Below are positions 32,574 to 42,804 of a stretch of 64,000 nucleotides of DNA, one piece after another. Every line of letters starts with the position of its first letter. Positions within the stretch are counted from its first letter, which is position 1. The stretch is from Gari tellinella (taxonomy: Eukaryota; Mollusca; Bivalvia; Cardiida; Psammobiidae). The notes beneath the pieces were generated by a model. The model was not told the origin of the DNA. It made no database searches and saw only the letters and a program-made list of their open reading frames with translations. Made by a program: the position numbers and the translations under genes. The stretch is taken from NCBI GenBank assembly GCA_922989275.2, contig OV277859.1, forward strand, positions 90,640,198 to 90,704,197. Direction: 5' to 3'.

Positions 32574-33397
32574 CGAATTTGGTGGGGTTTTATTCTTAAA
32601 AATCAAACGAATAAACTATTCAACCGTCATTTTTTGCCACTTTTTAATTCATCATTTACCGTTGGGACACAAGGCGTAGTTCTAACTGTTCAAGTCTGTT
32701 GTTGTCATAGAATAATCGAGACAATCACACGATTCATTTTCTACATGCTAAACCGTAAACGTGATAAATATCGGACAACTTCGCTCGGTTAAAGGACCAA
32801 AAAACTTACTCGGCATTTGCGATCTCTTGTTCTTTGGATGAAATAAATTATTTCGAAAACAAAACTACCATCGTATGTACCGCCGAAACTAAGGTAGTTT
32901 CTTTTCCCATGCAAAAAACGGCTAAAATATACCGCATTCACAAAAGCTGTATGAAGAGCTCTATTACAGAGTTGTCCTTCGTTGCAAATAGATGATTTGA
33001 CTAAAACACGGACAGCGTAGAGATAATGGGGAAACTGTCACAGGTATATGCGGTACTCGGGACATACATGTATTTACTCAGTGGTTCGACTCTCTGTACA
33101 GTGTACAGCAAGAACTATTTCTCAATTTCACGTTGCAATATAGTAATTTTCGATTAAATATTGAAAAATACAAAATTTCAACCCTTTCTCATGTCATAAG
33201 TATTAGTGCTGATTAAAATAAAATAAACTAATATTGTTTGTGTTCATTAAGTTTGGTGAGCTGTCATTGGCTGGGTTTATTAATTACCCCATGAACAAAT
33301 TAAATTAGTCAACCTGTTGTCCGTTAGAGCTGCATAAAGAGGGATGCCAAATGACTTCACGACAAAACAATGTCACGTTTGGGCAGTAAACCTACAG
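32574..33397. other. 5' flank of the THAP gene, no gene seen
   Basis: Not built of the dispersed repeats. No convincing reading frame or RNA gene. Probably intergenic or promoter DNA. Confidence 0.35.
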
Positions 33398-33529
33398 CTT
33401 AAGGTGGTTCGACAGCGGGCGGCCCGCATCTCGAGTTCCGGAAATGCTGATGACTTTCATCTGATCTTTGCGGTACATGCTTATAGTAGAAAAGTTAGAT
33501 AAAGAAAAGTTTGATCTGCTTCAATGTCT

Positions 33530-33598
33530 TCTCTGTTAGCGCAGTTGGTACGGTGATTGACTTGCAATCCAGGTTCTAGGTTCGATTCCCACTCGCCT
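33530..33598 (+). other. tRNA-like (pol III promoter-like) sequence
   Basis: A-box-like TTAGCGCAGTTGG at 33536-33548 and B-box GGTTCGATTCC at 33579-33589, about 43 bp apart as in tRNA genes. The acceptor stem does not pair cleanly, so this looks tRNA-derived and SINE-like, not a working tRNA gene. Confidence 0.55.
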
Positions 33599-34393
33599 AA
33601 AAACTTTTTTTGTAACAAATTGTCTGATTTTAGTGACTAGTCAATTCATAACGCAGTGATCAAGGGACAGGCTATGTTTAGTCTAGTAATAATGAATAAT
33701 ATCAGATGCAAGTATAGTCAAGTGACAGCTAAATTTGTGAGGATTTATAGCCTATATGACAGATGGCAGCTTAATACAGGACAAAAGTAATGCTAAAAGA
33801 TTGATCCTAAAGGAGCTTTTATGCATTCCGTTTGTTATGCATTAAGCAGTCACTTGCCTTTAAAGATCTACAGGCTACCGTATTCAATGGTCCCTTATTA
33901 CAGGTTTGACTTATGGTATTATTTAGAGCTGACGGCATTTTAAAGTTGAACTCAAGGGAGGTTACTCGTTTTGTGTTAACATTTTGTCAGAATTTCAGGA
34001 ATTCATGTATAAAATGTAAATTCTACTGTAGATTTTTATTAAATTTTTGTGACTAGTAGAATTAAGTTATATCTATCTAACAGGAGTAAAATAAGGGTAT
34101 GTTAAACGACTAGATTTTTTGTAATTTGAGATTTTCAGAATTTGACTTTTTTAAAATATTGATATTTCCAGAAAATACGTCATGAAATACTTTTGGTTTG
34201 CCAAATATCTTATAGTCTATGTACAGTTTACTTGAATGTACAGAAATTATTGAGTTATATCATTTTATAAAGAAAATATTCCTGTTTATTAAAAAAGGAG
34301 CTTTTCTCGACAAAAGGTCCTGTCTGAAAAAAACGGCACTGTAACTTTTTTTTATTTTAACGATTTTTCACTCTCCATAATTATGGTATATTT

Positions 34394-34513
34394 CAATTTA
34401 ATCAAGGTTTCAAAGAATTCTGACACAGAATAAGCTGACCCGCGAACCACCTTAAGGTGGTTCGCGGGTCTGCTTATTCGGTCAAACTTCACTGAACCTT
34501 GATTAAATTGAAT
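34394..34513. repeat. ~120-bp palindrome at the junction of two E ends
   Basis: Axis at 34453/34454 (CCACCTT|AAGGTGG). The inner 26-bp arms differ at one position. The outer arms (TTCAATTTAATCAAGGTT / AACCTTGATTAAATTGAA) also pair. Confidence 0.9.
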
Positions 34514-34913
34514 TAAATTTGTGACTAAACATAACCTGTCCTTTGATCACTGTGTTATGGACGGACAAGTCAATAAAATTGTAAAATACATTTAAAAAAA
34601 AGTTTTGAATCAAATGGGACTCATACCTAGGACCTTTGGATTCCTAGACAATCAATCTACTGACTGAGTTATCAAGGAACACACTAAAACTTATCAAACA
34701 GTTTTTTATGTAATTGTCTAGTATAAGCACATGCCGAAAAAGTTCATGTGAAAATCATGAGCATTTCCGAAATTCAAGATGTGGGGTGCCGGCTAGCGAG
34801 TCACCTTAAGAGTGTTAAATACTGCTGAGCACTCATGTCAAACTTTCTATTTAATTTCTTTGGTATGATATTTAGTAGTGATATTAAATTATACAGAATA
34901 ATTCGAATATGAA

Positions 34914-35119
34914 CAGTAAAACCTCGCTATTACGACCACTAAAACGAAGGCTTATTGATTGTATAATAGAGAGGTGACAGCTTAAAGCAAGGTGACAATA
35001 AAACAGAAAGCTCCTAAAGGAGCTTTCTGTTTCATTGTCACCTTGCTTTAAGCTGTCACCTACCGTAAACACCCTAATAATTTACATAATTTAGTGGTCG
35101 TAATAGAGAGGTTTTACTG
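34914..35119. mobile_element. family G MITE, complete (pogo-like ends)
   Basis: 206 bp with ~28-bp inverted ends (CAGTAAAACCTCGCTATTAC ... GTAATAGAGAGGTTTTACTG). A perfect central hairpin runs about 34980-35052 (TTAAAGCAAGGTGACAATAA ... TTGTCACCTTGCTTTAA) around AAAGCTCCTAAAGGAGCTTT. End sequence typical of pogo/Tigger-type MITEs (inference). Confidence 0.8.
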
Positions 35120-35518
35120 TACATGTGTATTGTGTTTATTGAGGTATGAAAAAACCCCACTAGGCCACACTTTTGTATGAAACTGCTTCCCGGTTTCATA
35201 CAGCGTGACCAGGTTTTATTTTCATACCTCCATGAAAACAATTGAAGCTCTTGAAGTACAGTCATGGGAAACTATGTAATTTTACATTAGAGTAACAATG
35301 TTAATTGCCCATAAAATTAAAATTCTAACATTTTCCTTTTTTTTTTTACATCTGTCCAAAAACTTCACTGTCACTCTATGACATTTCTTTGGATTATCAC
35401 ATAGGGGCAACTAACTCTTATGTCTCTTGGTCTCTGTCACTATATGACATTGCTGTCTGAGCCATGTCAATCCTTGAAAACAAGAACGCTTTGGGTGGCA
35501 TTTTGTTTCATATTCTTA

Positions 35519-35673
35519 ACCCTTATCCTGCGGTAATATCGTCTGCTTCGAAATTGTTGTCTGCAAAATTTGTTAAATCTAGATTTATGCATTTTTTAAG
35601 TAAAGAAACCTAAGGACGAGTGTCAAACAGTTTGCAAAAATCAGTTAAGTCGCGACCAGCAGGCAAAGGGTTA
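35519..35673. mobile_element. C2-related MITE without central hairpin
   Basis: TTAACCCTTATCCTGCGG ... CAGGCAAAGGGTTAA with ATCGTCTGCTTCGAAA and GAGTGTCAAACAGTTTGC inside. Ends like C2, TTAA on both sides. Confidence 0.65.
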
Positions 35674-35995
35674 ATATTTATGTATTACCCGTATTACCGT
35701 ATACCTTGTAGCTTTGAATTACAATATTAATCTACCATAGACCTGTTATTAGACCAATATACTTTTTGCATATTTTTTACATCTATGCAAAAACTTCAAA
35801 ATGTTTCTTGAATTTCTATTTGTTGTATTAAGACTTTAAGAGGGCATTATACTTATTATTTTCTAAAACACGAATGAGCCAGGATTGATATGCTCTGTAT
35901 AATGAAATAAATATTAGATGGCAGTTTGCATTACATTCAAAAAGTCAACAGCCAAAAACATTTGCCTTGAGGTTACATTTTGTTTCTCCGGTTGA

Positions 35996-36187
35996 CAGGG
36001 CTCCAGATTAGTGTAAAATGAACAAATCCAAGATTTTCTCACTCATGTCAGCACTACTCATGTCAGGACTAATTCCTATAGTGTTTATTCCTATTCTTAT
36101 ATCATCTCATCAAGACAATTCTAATGAGTTATGACACCATAGGGTTTATTGCAAAAATAAAGATTTCAGTTTGTATCTGGAGCTCTG
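35996..36187. mobile_element. family D MITE with 6-bp duplication
   Basis: CAGGGCTCCAGATTA ... GTATCTGGAGCTCTG. Flanks GGTTGA (35990-35995) and GGCTGA (36188-36193) are a 5/6 match, consistent with a 6-bp target duplication. Confidence 0.75.
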
Positions 36188-36242
36188 GGCTGACAATTTG
36201 AATTTCACGCAAACTGTCATCTAATATCAATAAATTGTTAAC

Positions 36243-36750
36243 TTAAAGAGGCTCGCAACCAGATTTAGCATTAAAAATTAATAATTTGTAAATATATGTC
36301 AAACGCTTATATAAACGGGTTATAATTAGTTTAGGGTAAGAAATTCTGTTTAAAAAATGCATTTCAGTAAAAAATTAAATATTGAGCTCTGGTGGGGACA
36401 GACACACAAAATAAGGAAACCATTTAGCCCACTGGGCCACGGACTATTCATATATCTGTGATCGATTTAACATACTTCAGTGTGTAGCAATGTAGAGTAC
36501 ATAATTTGGCTCTGGTTTATGTCTGAGCCCGTTATCAATTTCTATTGCATCTTTCGATGCCCGCATATACAACAATCGAAAATATCTAAAAAAAACTAAG
36601 ATTTGAAACTTTTTCTCGAATAACAATGTGTTTTTAGACTGATCATATTTTTATAATGCCAGATGCACAATAATGCTACACATTTGGTTTTATTTGAGTA
36701 TTTTCTTTTATTTTTTCAAATATACCATCTCGTTGCGAGTCACTTTAAAG
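36243..36750. mobile_element. family F element (inverted ends, tRNA-like interior), copy 1
   Basis: TTAAAGAGGCTCGCAACCAG ... GTTGCGAGTCACTTTAAAG. The interior is homologous to 63206-63750, with a decayed tRNA-like region near 36388-36445. It ends 10 bp before the stop codon of the recombinase-derived gene. Confidence 0.7.
36689..36712 (-). terminator. two polyadenylation signals (AATAAA)
   Basis: On the minus strand AATAAA occurs at 36712-36707 and 36694-36689, 50-75 bp after the stop of the recombinase-derived gene. Both lie inside the family F element. Confidence 0.4.
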
Positions 36751-36760
36751 CGAGGTGTAA

Positions 36761-37316
36761 TCATTCCAAAATGTTTGCATCAGAAATATCGCCTAATGGA
36801 TCCATGGCATTTGATGTGGCTGCCACAGGCACACTTGTCATGTTTATTTTACCTTCCAAATTGGAACCTGCTGTTTGGGCAGACATAGTGTCTATAGTCC
36901 TCCTCGATGGGACAGTCCTCTTTAACCTTGCCAATGTGTCAGATATAACTCGCTGTTTTTCTTCTAACAAATGTTTTGAATCACTTTGAATCAAAGACTT
37001 GTGGCCAGACACATCAAGAGAAGCAACCATGGTGGCCCTAATACAATGGTTCGTATAACGTTTGGAAAGTCCAGCAACATAAGAAATTTCAGCCATCCAG
37101 CGAGCAAGAAAGTTCTTCCCATGAGCAAACTTACTGTACCACACAGAAGGGTCGTCTTCATATGTGTCAAGTGGCCTCTGCCACAAGCAGTCAATATCTG
37201 TATTTAGTTTGCTGATGTACTTCTCAAATGCAGCATAAGGACACCATGGATCATCTGGCTGGTCACTCTCATACATTCGCCCATCTCCAATCGTGTTCTC
37301 TGTCGTTGAACTGGCA
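36761..37316 (-). CDS. Crypton-derived tyrosine recombinase (DUF3504-like), exon 2
   Basis: Acceptor TTCTACTTTCAG precedes 37316; stop TGA at 36763-36761. The first base joins AA from exon 1 to give Asn, so the frame continues without break: 185 codons here, 397 in all. The recombinase-like C-terminal block is visible: YTNHCIRAT (HxxR box) near joined residues 310-318, then SGHKS. The expected serine-tyrosine nucleophile motif reads IQSDSK, with Asp where Tyr is usual. About 10-12 residues normally between 'xxLD' and 'VSGHK' are missing. The tail (~65 residues) is polar and unstructured. Loss of the nucleophile suggests a domesticated or dead protein; the open frame argues against long neutral decay. 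Confidence 0.8.
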
Positions 37317-37654
37317 CTGAAAGTAGAAATTGTAATTTTTCATAGTTTATGATACAAGAACTCATTGACTACAGGTGGGTTTTTTTTGCCAGAAAACATA
37401 ATACATGTGATGCTATTTGTCTGTTTTTCATTTCATGTTTTTTTGATGGAATAAGCTTGGTAATTTGGAAGAAGAAAAAAACGATCTAGCATTTTTGCAT
37501 TTTGACAGAAATATCTAGCATCTTTGTGGGATTGAAAATCAAGTGGCCTAATAAACAATTCATATCAGTGTCCTGAGGATGTTTTTGGACAGGCGATGAC
37601 ATTTTCTTCCTACATGAATCCATGAGGTTCCTGATCAATTTCCATGAGATTGAC

Positions 37655-37955
37655 TAACAAGAGAGCCTTGGCCCTTAATTCGCTCACCTGAGGACATTGT
37701 TCCTTAGCTGACTGGGCAAGAGTTTAGACAACATTTTAATATAGCTGTAAATGGACAAAGGGGAATAACTCAAAATTATTGTTGGCAGGATTATGGCCCT
37801 TTAATCCATGACACTTCCTCTTATCAAGCTATTTCCATATATGATATTTATTGCACATTCTGGGAATTAAATCTTCAGTGCCACTTTATACAAATATGAT
37901 TGTTTTATACAAGTTTTACTAATCTGAACATTAACTTTGATCATCCATATGCAAT
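37655..37955. mobile_element. family A 5' fragment
   Basis: AACAAGAGAGCCTTGGCCCTTAATTCGCTCACCTGAGG. Related to the start of the 15356 element (GACTGGGCAAGA, AATATAGCTGTAAATGG). No 3' hairpin. Confidence 0.6.
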
Positions 37956-39083
37956 AACAAGAGCTGCATGCAGCACTAAATCACTCACCTGGTAGGCTGG
38001 TACCAATGATTACGGTCATGGTAATGGACCAATATGATGATTAAATTTTCATTTATACACCCCACCTACTGGTGGCCATTTTGTTTGAACTAGGAAGATT
38101 ATTTGAAGAAAAGTGGCAATGGGTCACCCATGAATCATTATTTGTGTTAAATCATTCTTAAATCGAACCAACAGTTTATGAGAAAAAGATATTTAAAGTT
38201 GTTCTATACAGAAATATAAAGAAAACTTGCCCCACCCACTGGCCGCCATGTTTTTTAATATAACAAAATGATTTTAAGAAATCTAGCAGAGGGTCATCAA
38301 TTGAACATTTGTGTAAAATGATTTTCAGAAAAGAAGATTTTTAAAGTTTTTACTATACAGTAACATAAGGAAAAGGTGCCCGACCCACTGGGGGCCATGT
38401 TTTTTAAGATAACAAAATGATTTTAAAAAATCTGGCAGAGGGTCATCAATTGACCATCTGTGTAAAATTATTTTCAAATCTGACCAGTCGTTTCGGAGAA
38501 GAGTTTTAAAGTTTTTACTATACAGTAACATCAAGAAAACTTGCCCCACCCACTGGCGGCCATGTTTTTTTAGATATCAAAATAATTTTAAAAAATCTGG
38601 TAGAGGGTCACCCATGGATCATTTGCGTAAAATTTCTTTCAAATTGGACCAGTAGTTTTTGACAAGAAGATTTTTAAAGTTTTCACTATATAGCCATATT
38701 TAAGGAAAATCTGCCCTACCCACTAACGGCCATGCTTTTTAAGATAGGAAAATTATTTTAAGAAATCTGATAGAGGGTCACCAATGGCACATTTGGGTAA
38801 AAGTATTTTCAATTCGGACCTGTAGTTTTTGACATGAAGATTTTTAAAGTTTTTTCAATTGGTTGCCATGGCAACCGTAATTTCAATTGGATGACCTAAA
38901 TTTGAAGATATCTGAGAGAGTACCCTACAAGGAACAATCCTATGAAGTTTTGATGAAATTGGCCAAGTGGTTTTCAAGAAGAAGATATTTGAAGAAAAAG
39001 TTTGACGACGGACCTCGACGGACGACGGACACAGGGCGATCACAATAGCTCACCTTGGCACTTCGTGCCAGGTGAGCTAAAAA
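37956..39083. mobile_element. family A element (CCACTGGCGGCCATG core)
   Basis: Starts AACAAGAGCTGCATGCAGC; ends GGCACTTCGTGCCAGGTGAGCTAAAA. About five core units of ~150-165 bp (GCCCCACCCACTGG, GGCCATGTTTTTTA, GAGGGTCA). GACGGACGACGGAC tract near 39020. Confidence 0.85.
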
Positions 39084-39215
39084 TTCATGCATATTTACAT
39101 CACTGTGACTTAAGTGTGCTTATTTGCTTTGATGGTTTTATTTTTGTTTACATAGTTTGTGTATTGGAATAAAGTTATTGCTGTTGAAAGAATATTGTTA
39201 TTACTGCACAATTTG

Positions 39216-40147
39216 AACAAGAGCCCCATGGGGCATAATTCGCTCACCTGAGAATAGCTGAAAAAATGGAGATATTGATTTATGTCCAGGACTGACCTAG
39301 ATATGCAACAGACCGGAACAATTTGAACAAAATATGTAAAGTATTTTTAAAAGTGTCACCATACAGAATATAAAAGCTCTGGCCATATTAGAGTCAGAGA
39401 AGAAGAGGTTTGAAATTTTGTCTATATAACTCTTTGTAAAACTGTGACCCCCGGGGCAGGGCCAATTTTGACCCCAGGGGCATAATTTGAACAAACTTGA
39501 TAGAGGACCTGTAGGCGATTCTATGTGCCAAATATCTAAGCTCTGGCCCTTGTAGTTTCAGACAAGAAGATTTTTTAAGTTTTCATTGAAAAAATCTATT
39601 TTAGCTCATGTTTGCTAGATATGCAACAGACCGAATGCATTTGAACAAAATATGTAAAGGACATCTAGAAGTGTCACCATGCCAAATATCAAAGCTCTGG
39701 CCACATTGGTTTTAGAGAAGAAGATGTTTGAAAATTTCATTATATAACTCTATGTAAAACTGTGACCCCCGGGGCGGGGCCAATTTTGACCCCAGGGGCT
39801 TAATTTGATAAACTTGATAGAGGACCTGCAGGTGATGCTATGTGCCAAATATCTTAGCTCTGGCCCTTGTAGTTTCAGACAAGAAGATTTTTTAAGATTT
39901 CCTTATTTTTTCACTTTGGTTGCCATGGCAACAAGAGTTCTACATTGTTTTTAATTCTTTGAACAAATTTGAAAGAGCTTGACCCAAGAAACATTCCTGT
40001 AAAGTTTGGTTGAAATCTGTCAAGCAATATAGGAGGAGATGTCATTTGAATCAATTGTTAACGACGACGCACAAGGCACGACGACGGACAACGGACACAG
40101 GGCCATCCCAATAGCTCACCTTGAGCCTTTGGCTCAGGTGAGCTAAC
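39216..40147. mobile_element. family A element (CCCCGGGGC core)
   Basis: Starts AACAAGAGCCCCATGGGGC; ends GAGCCTTTGGCTCAGGTGAGCTAA. Units carry AAATATCAAAGCTCTGGCC and GGGGCATAATTTGAACAA. Confidence 0.85.
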
Positions 40148-41338
40148 AAAAACTACAGTAAAGAGATTCTGTCATTTTGAATATGGACTAGAGCTTGTTT
40201 TTGAGGAAAAACACAGCAATATTGGTAAAGATCATCTAAAAGTGTCACTATATATATATGCTAAATATCAAAGCTCTGGCCATAATAGTTTCAGAGAAGA
40301 CGATTTCACTATATGACTCTACGTAAAACTGCGACCCCTAGGGCCTTGGCAGTTTTGACCCAAGGGGCATAATTTGAACAATCTTGATAGAGGATCTGTA
40401 GATGATGCTTTATGCCAAACATCTAAGCTCAGGGTACTGTGGTTTCAGACAAGAAGATTTTTTAAGTTTTCATTGAAAAATCTATTTTTAGCTCCTGTGA
40501 CCTAGATATGCAACGGACCGGAACCATATAAACATTGTTGGTTAAGGGCTTTTAGAAATGTCACCATGCCAAATATCAAAGCTCTGGCCATATTAGTTTC
40601 AGAGAAAAACATGTTCGAAGATTTCACTATATAACTCTATGTAAAATTGCGAACCGAGGGGCGGAGTCATTTTTTACCCCAGGGACATAATTTGAACCAT
40701 CTTGATAGAGGACCTGAAGATGATGCTTTGTGCCAAATATCTAACCTCAGGGTACTGTGACAAGAAGATTTTTTAAGTTTTCATTGAAAAAAATCTATTT
40801 TTAGCTATTGTGACCTAGAAATGCAACAGACCGGAACCATGTTTAAAATATTGGTTCAGGGCTTCAAGAAGTGTCACCATGCCAAATATCAAAGCTCTGG
40901 CCATATTAGTTTCAGAGAAAAAGATGTTTAAAGATTTTACTATATAACTCTATGTAAAATTACGACCCCCGGGGCGGGGTCATTTTTAACCCCAGGGACA
41001 TAATTTGAACAATCTTGATAGAGGATCTTAAGACAATGCTTTGTGCTAAATATCTAAGCTCAGGGTACTGTGGTTTCAGACAAGAAGATTTTTTAAGTTT
41101 TTATTGAAAAAATCTATTTTTAGCTCCTGTGACCTAGATATGCAACGGACCGAAAATGTTTGAACAACTTTGAAAGATAACCATATAAGGATCATTCAGG
41201 CCAAGTATGGTAAAAATCTATCCAGTAGTTTCGGAGGAGATGTCGTTTAAAGAAATTGTTGACGACGAACGGACGCACGACGACGGACAGAGGACGATCA
41301 AAATAGCTCACCTTGGCACTACGTGCCAGGTAAGCTAA
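40148..41338. mobile_element. family A element, 5' end missing
   Basis: Same core as 39216. 3' hairpin GGCACTACGTGCC and CAGGTAAGCTAATA. ACGGACGCACGACGACGGAC tract near 41270. Confidence 0.75.
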
Positions 41339-41830
41339 TAAGGAAAAACTTCAAAGGGCCATAACTTCTGTCAAAATTGTTTGAGTCAAAATTCCAAACC
41401 ACATGACCATCCTCACATATAGCTGGTACATGTGTAAAAGTTTGAAGTAAATCCCTCAAATAGTGTAGGAGGAGTTAGCTGCACAAGATTTTTTCGCTAT
41501 ATACTCTATATAGGAAAAACTACAAAGGGCCATAACTTCTGTCAAAATTGTTGCAGCCAAAAATCCAACCCACATGACCGAATTTTTCGCTATATACTCT
41601 ATATAAGGAAAAACTACAAAGGGCCATAACTTCTGTTAAAATTGTTGCAGCCAAAATTCCAAACCACATGACCATCCTCACATATAGCTGGTTCATTTGT
41701 CAAAGTTTGAAGTAAATCCCAAATAAAGTGTAGGAGGAGTTAGCGGCACAAGAATTTTAGCAGACAGACAGACGGACAGACAGAAAGCACAACACCAGGG
41801 GGGGGGGGGGGGGGGGGGGGGGGGGAGGAG
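41339..41830. repeat. pearl-like repeat (GGGCCATAACTTCTGT units) with tail
   Basis: Three units (AAAGGGCCATAACTTCTGT, AATTCCAAACCACATGACC) are followed by a GACAGACAGACGGACAGACAG tract and poly-G. Truncated at the left. Confidence 0.7.
41798..41825 (+). repeat. 28-base G homopolymer
   Basis: Uninterrupted G run after a CACCA spacer at the end of a pearl-like tail. Able in principle to form a G-quadruplex. The length is uncertain because homopolymers are error-prone in sequencing. Confidence 0.85.
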
Positions 41831-41942
41831 ACATAAAAATTGTCCCAATGTCAGACATAAATTGCTAAATTGTTTGACTTTTACTGTGCAGTTTGATTTT
41901 TTACATAAACCAAGCCTCGACAAATCACTGTTGTAAATAAAT

Positions 41943-42144
41943 CAGGGCTCCAGATAATGGGAGTATTTTAAAAACTAAAATCTTTATTTCTGCATTAAAC
42001 CCTATGGTGTCACTACGGTACTCATTAGAATGGTCTCAAAGAGACGATTCTAATGAGTAACACCATATGATTTGGTACAGAAATGAGTGAGAAAATGCTG
42101 GATTTGTTCGGATTACCGGGTACTCACTCTTATCTGGAGCCCTG
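41943..42144. mobile_element. family D MITE with perfect 6-bp duplication
   Basis: CAGGGCTCCAGATAA ... TTATCTGGAGCCCTG, flanked by ATAAAT (41937-41942 and 42145-42150). Central palindrome around GTCTCAAAGAGAC. It ends 22 bp from the exon 1 donor. Confidence 0.9.
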
Positions 42145-42166
42145 ATAAATTAAATTTTGTACTCAC

Positions 42167-42804
42167 TTGTGGTTCTTATTCGCCTCCTCAGCTATCTGGT
42201 AGACGAAACGGCGCCCAGTTGTATCAACATCCACAGCAAACATGTCCTTGGTCATCTCCCGCAGGTTTTCCTGCCCTTTTCTACACAAGAAATACATGAT
42301 GTTGAACCACACATAGTTCTGAAGACCGAATGGCTTTGCCATGTTGAATGCCACATTGTGCAGGCTGTGTAATTTTCGCAGATCTTCGTGAGATATTACA
42401 CTTTTGTGATCAATAGATCCTCGTCCCTTCTTCTTTAGATCCATAATTTTGCTTTTAAATGTAGTGGCAGATGACCTAAATTCACTGGCCTTGATATTTA
42501 CATTGCATGTTTCTCTCAAATACTTTCCTATACCATACTTGATTGATTGCAATGATGATTTCTTAAGTTCTGAACCATCATTCTTTCTCACAGAAGCGTA
42601 GAATGCTCTTAGGGACGAATTCAACTTTTCTTTAGGAAATGATTCGAACTTAGTTTCATCTTGTTGCGATTTGAGGAATTGACGAAATAGCAATACTGAA
42701 CGTCTTATAACCCTTTTTGTGTTGTTAGTGTCATTTTCATTTTCTAGTTGGCAAAGATCCTCTTCCGAAATAGTGGCAAATTGTTTGGTAACTTTAGAGG
42801 CCAT
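42167..42804 (-). CDS. Crypton-derived tyrosine recombinase (DUF3504-like), exon 1
   Basis: ATG at 42804 in good context (AACAACATGG). Open for 212 codons plus 2 bases to donor CACAA|GTGAGT (42167/42166). The N-terminal half matches the SAM-like/core-binding region of Crypton-type recombinases by its motif order. It has a basic 'RxxxxLFRQFL' helix near residues 35-45, LRAFYASVRKNDG near 66-78, SLQSIKYGIGKYL near 84-96, HKSVISHEDL near 134-143, and YFLCRKGQENLRE near 172-184. The last corresponds to the first catalytic-arginine region. Its partner exon is 36761-37316. Recognition is by family pattern only. Confidence 0.8.

Larger units (their letters stand above)
33398..34810. mobile_element. 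two family E elements joined tail to tail
   Basis: Unit 1 (33398-34456) begins CTTAAGGTGGTTCG and ends CGAACCACCTTAAG. Unit 2 (34451-34810) begins with the same end and finishes GCGAGTCACCTTAAG. Unit 1 contains a tRNA-like region (33530-33598) and a hairpin core (about 33764-33855) of the C1/G type. Unit 2 has a decayed tRNA-like stretch near 34622-34680 in the other orientation. No transposase. Confidence 0.75.
37317..42166. repeat. 4.85-kb intron filled with family A and D elements
   Basis: Donor and acceptor are canonical (CACAA|GTGAGT; TTTCAG|TG). It contains the elements listed separately from 37655 to 42144. 37317-37654 shows no repeat or exon. Confidence 0.7.

Noticed and set aside
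33530..33598. Possible functional tRNA gene
   Set aside because: A and B boxes are present but the acceptor stem does not pair. It lies inside a TIR element, so tRNA-derived.
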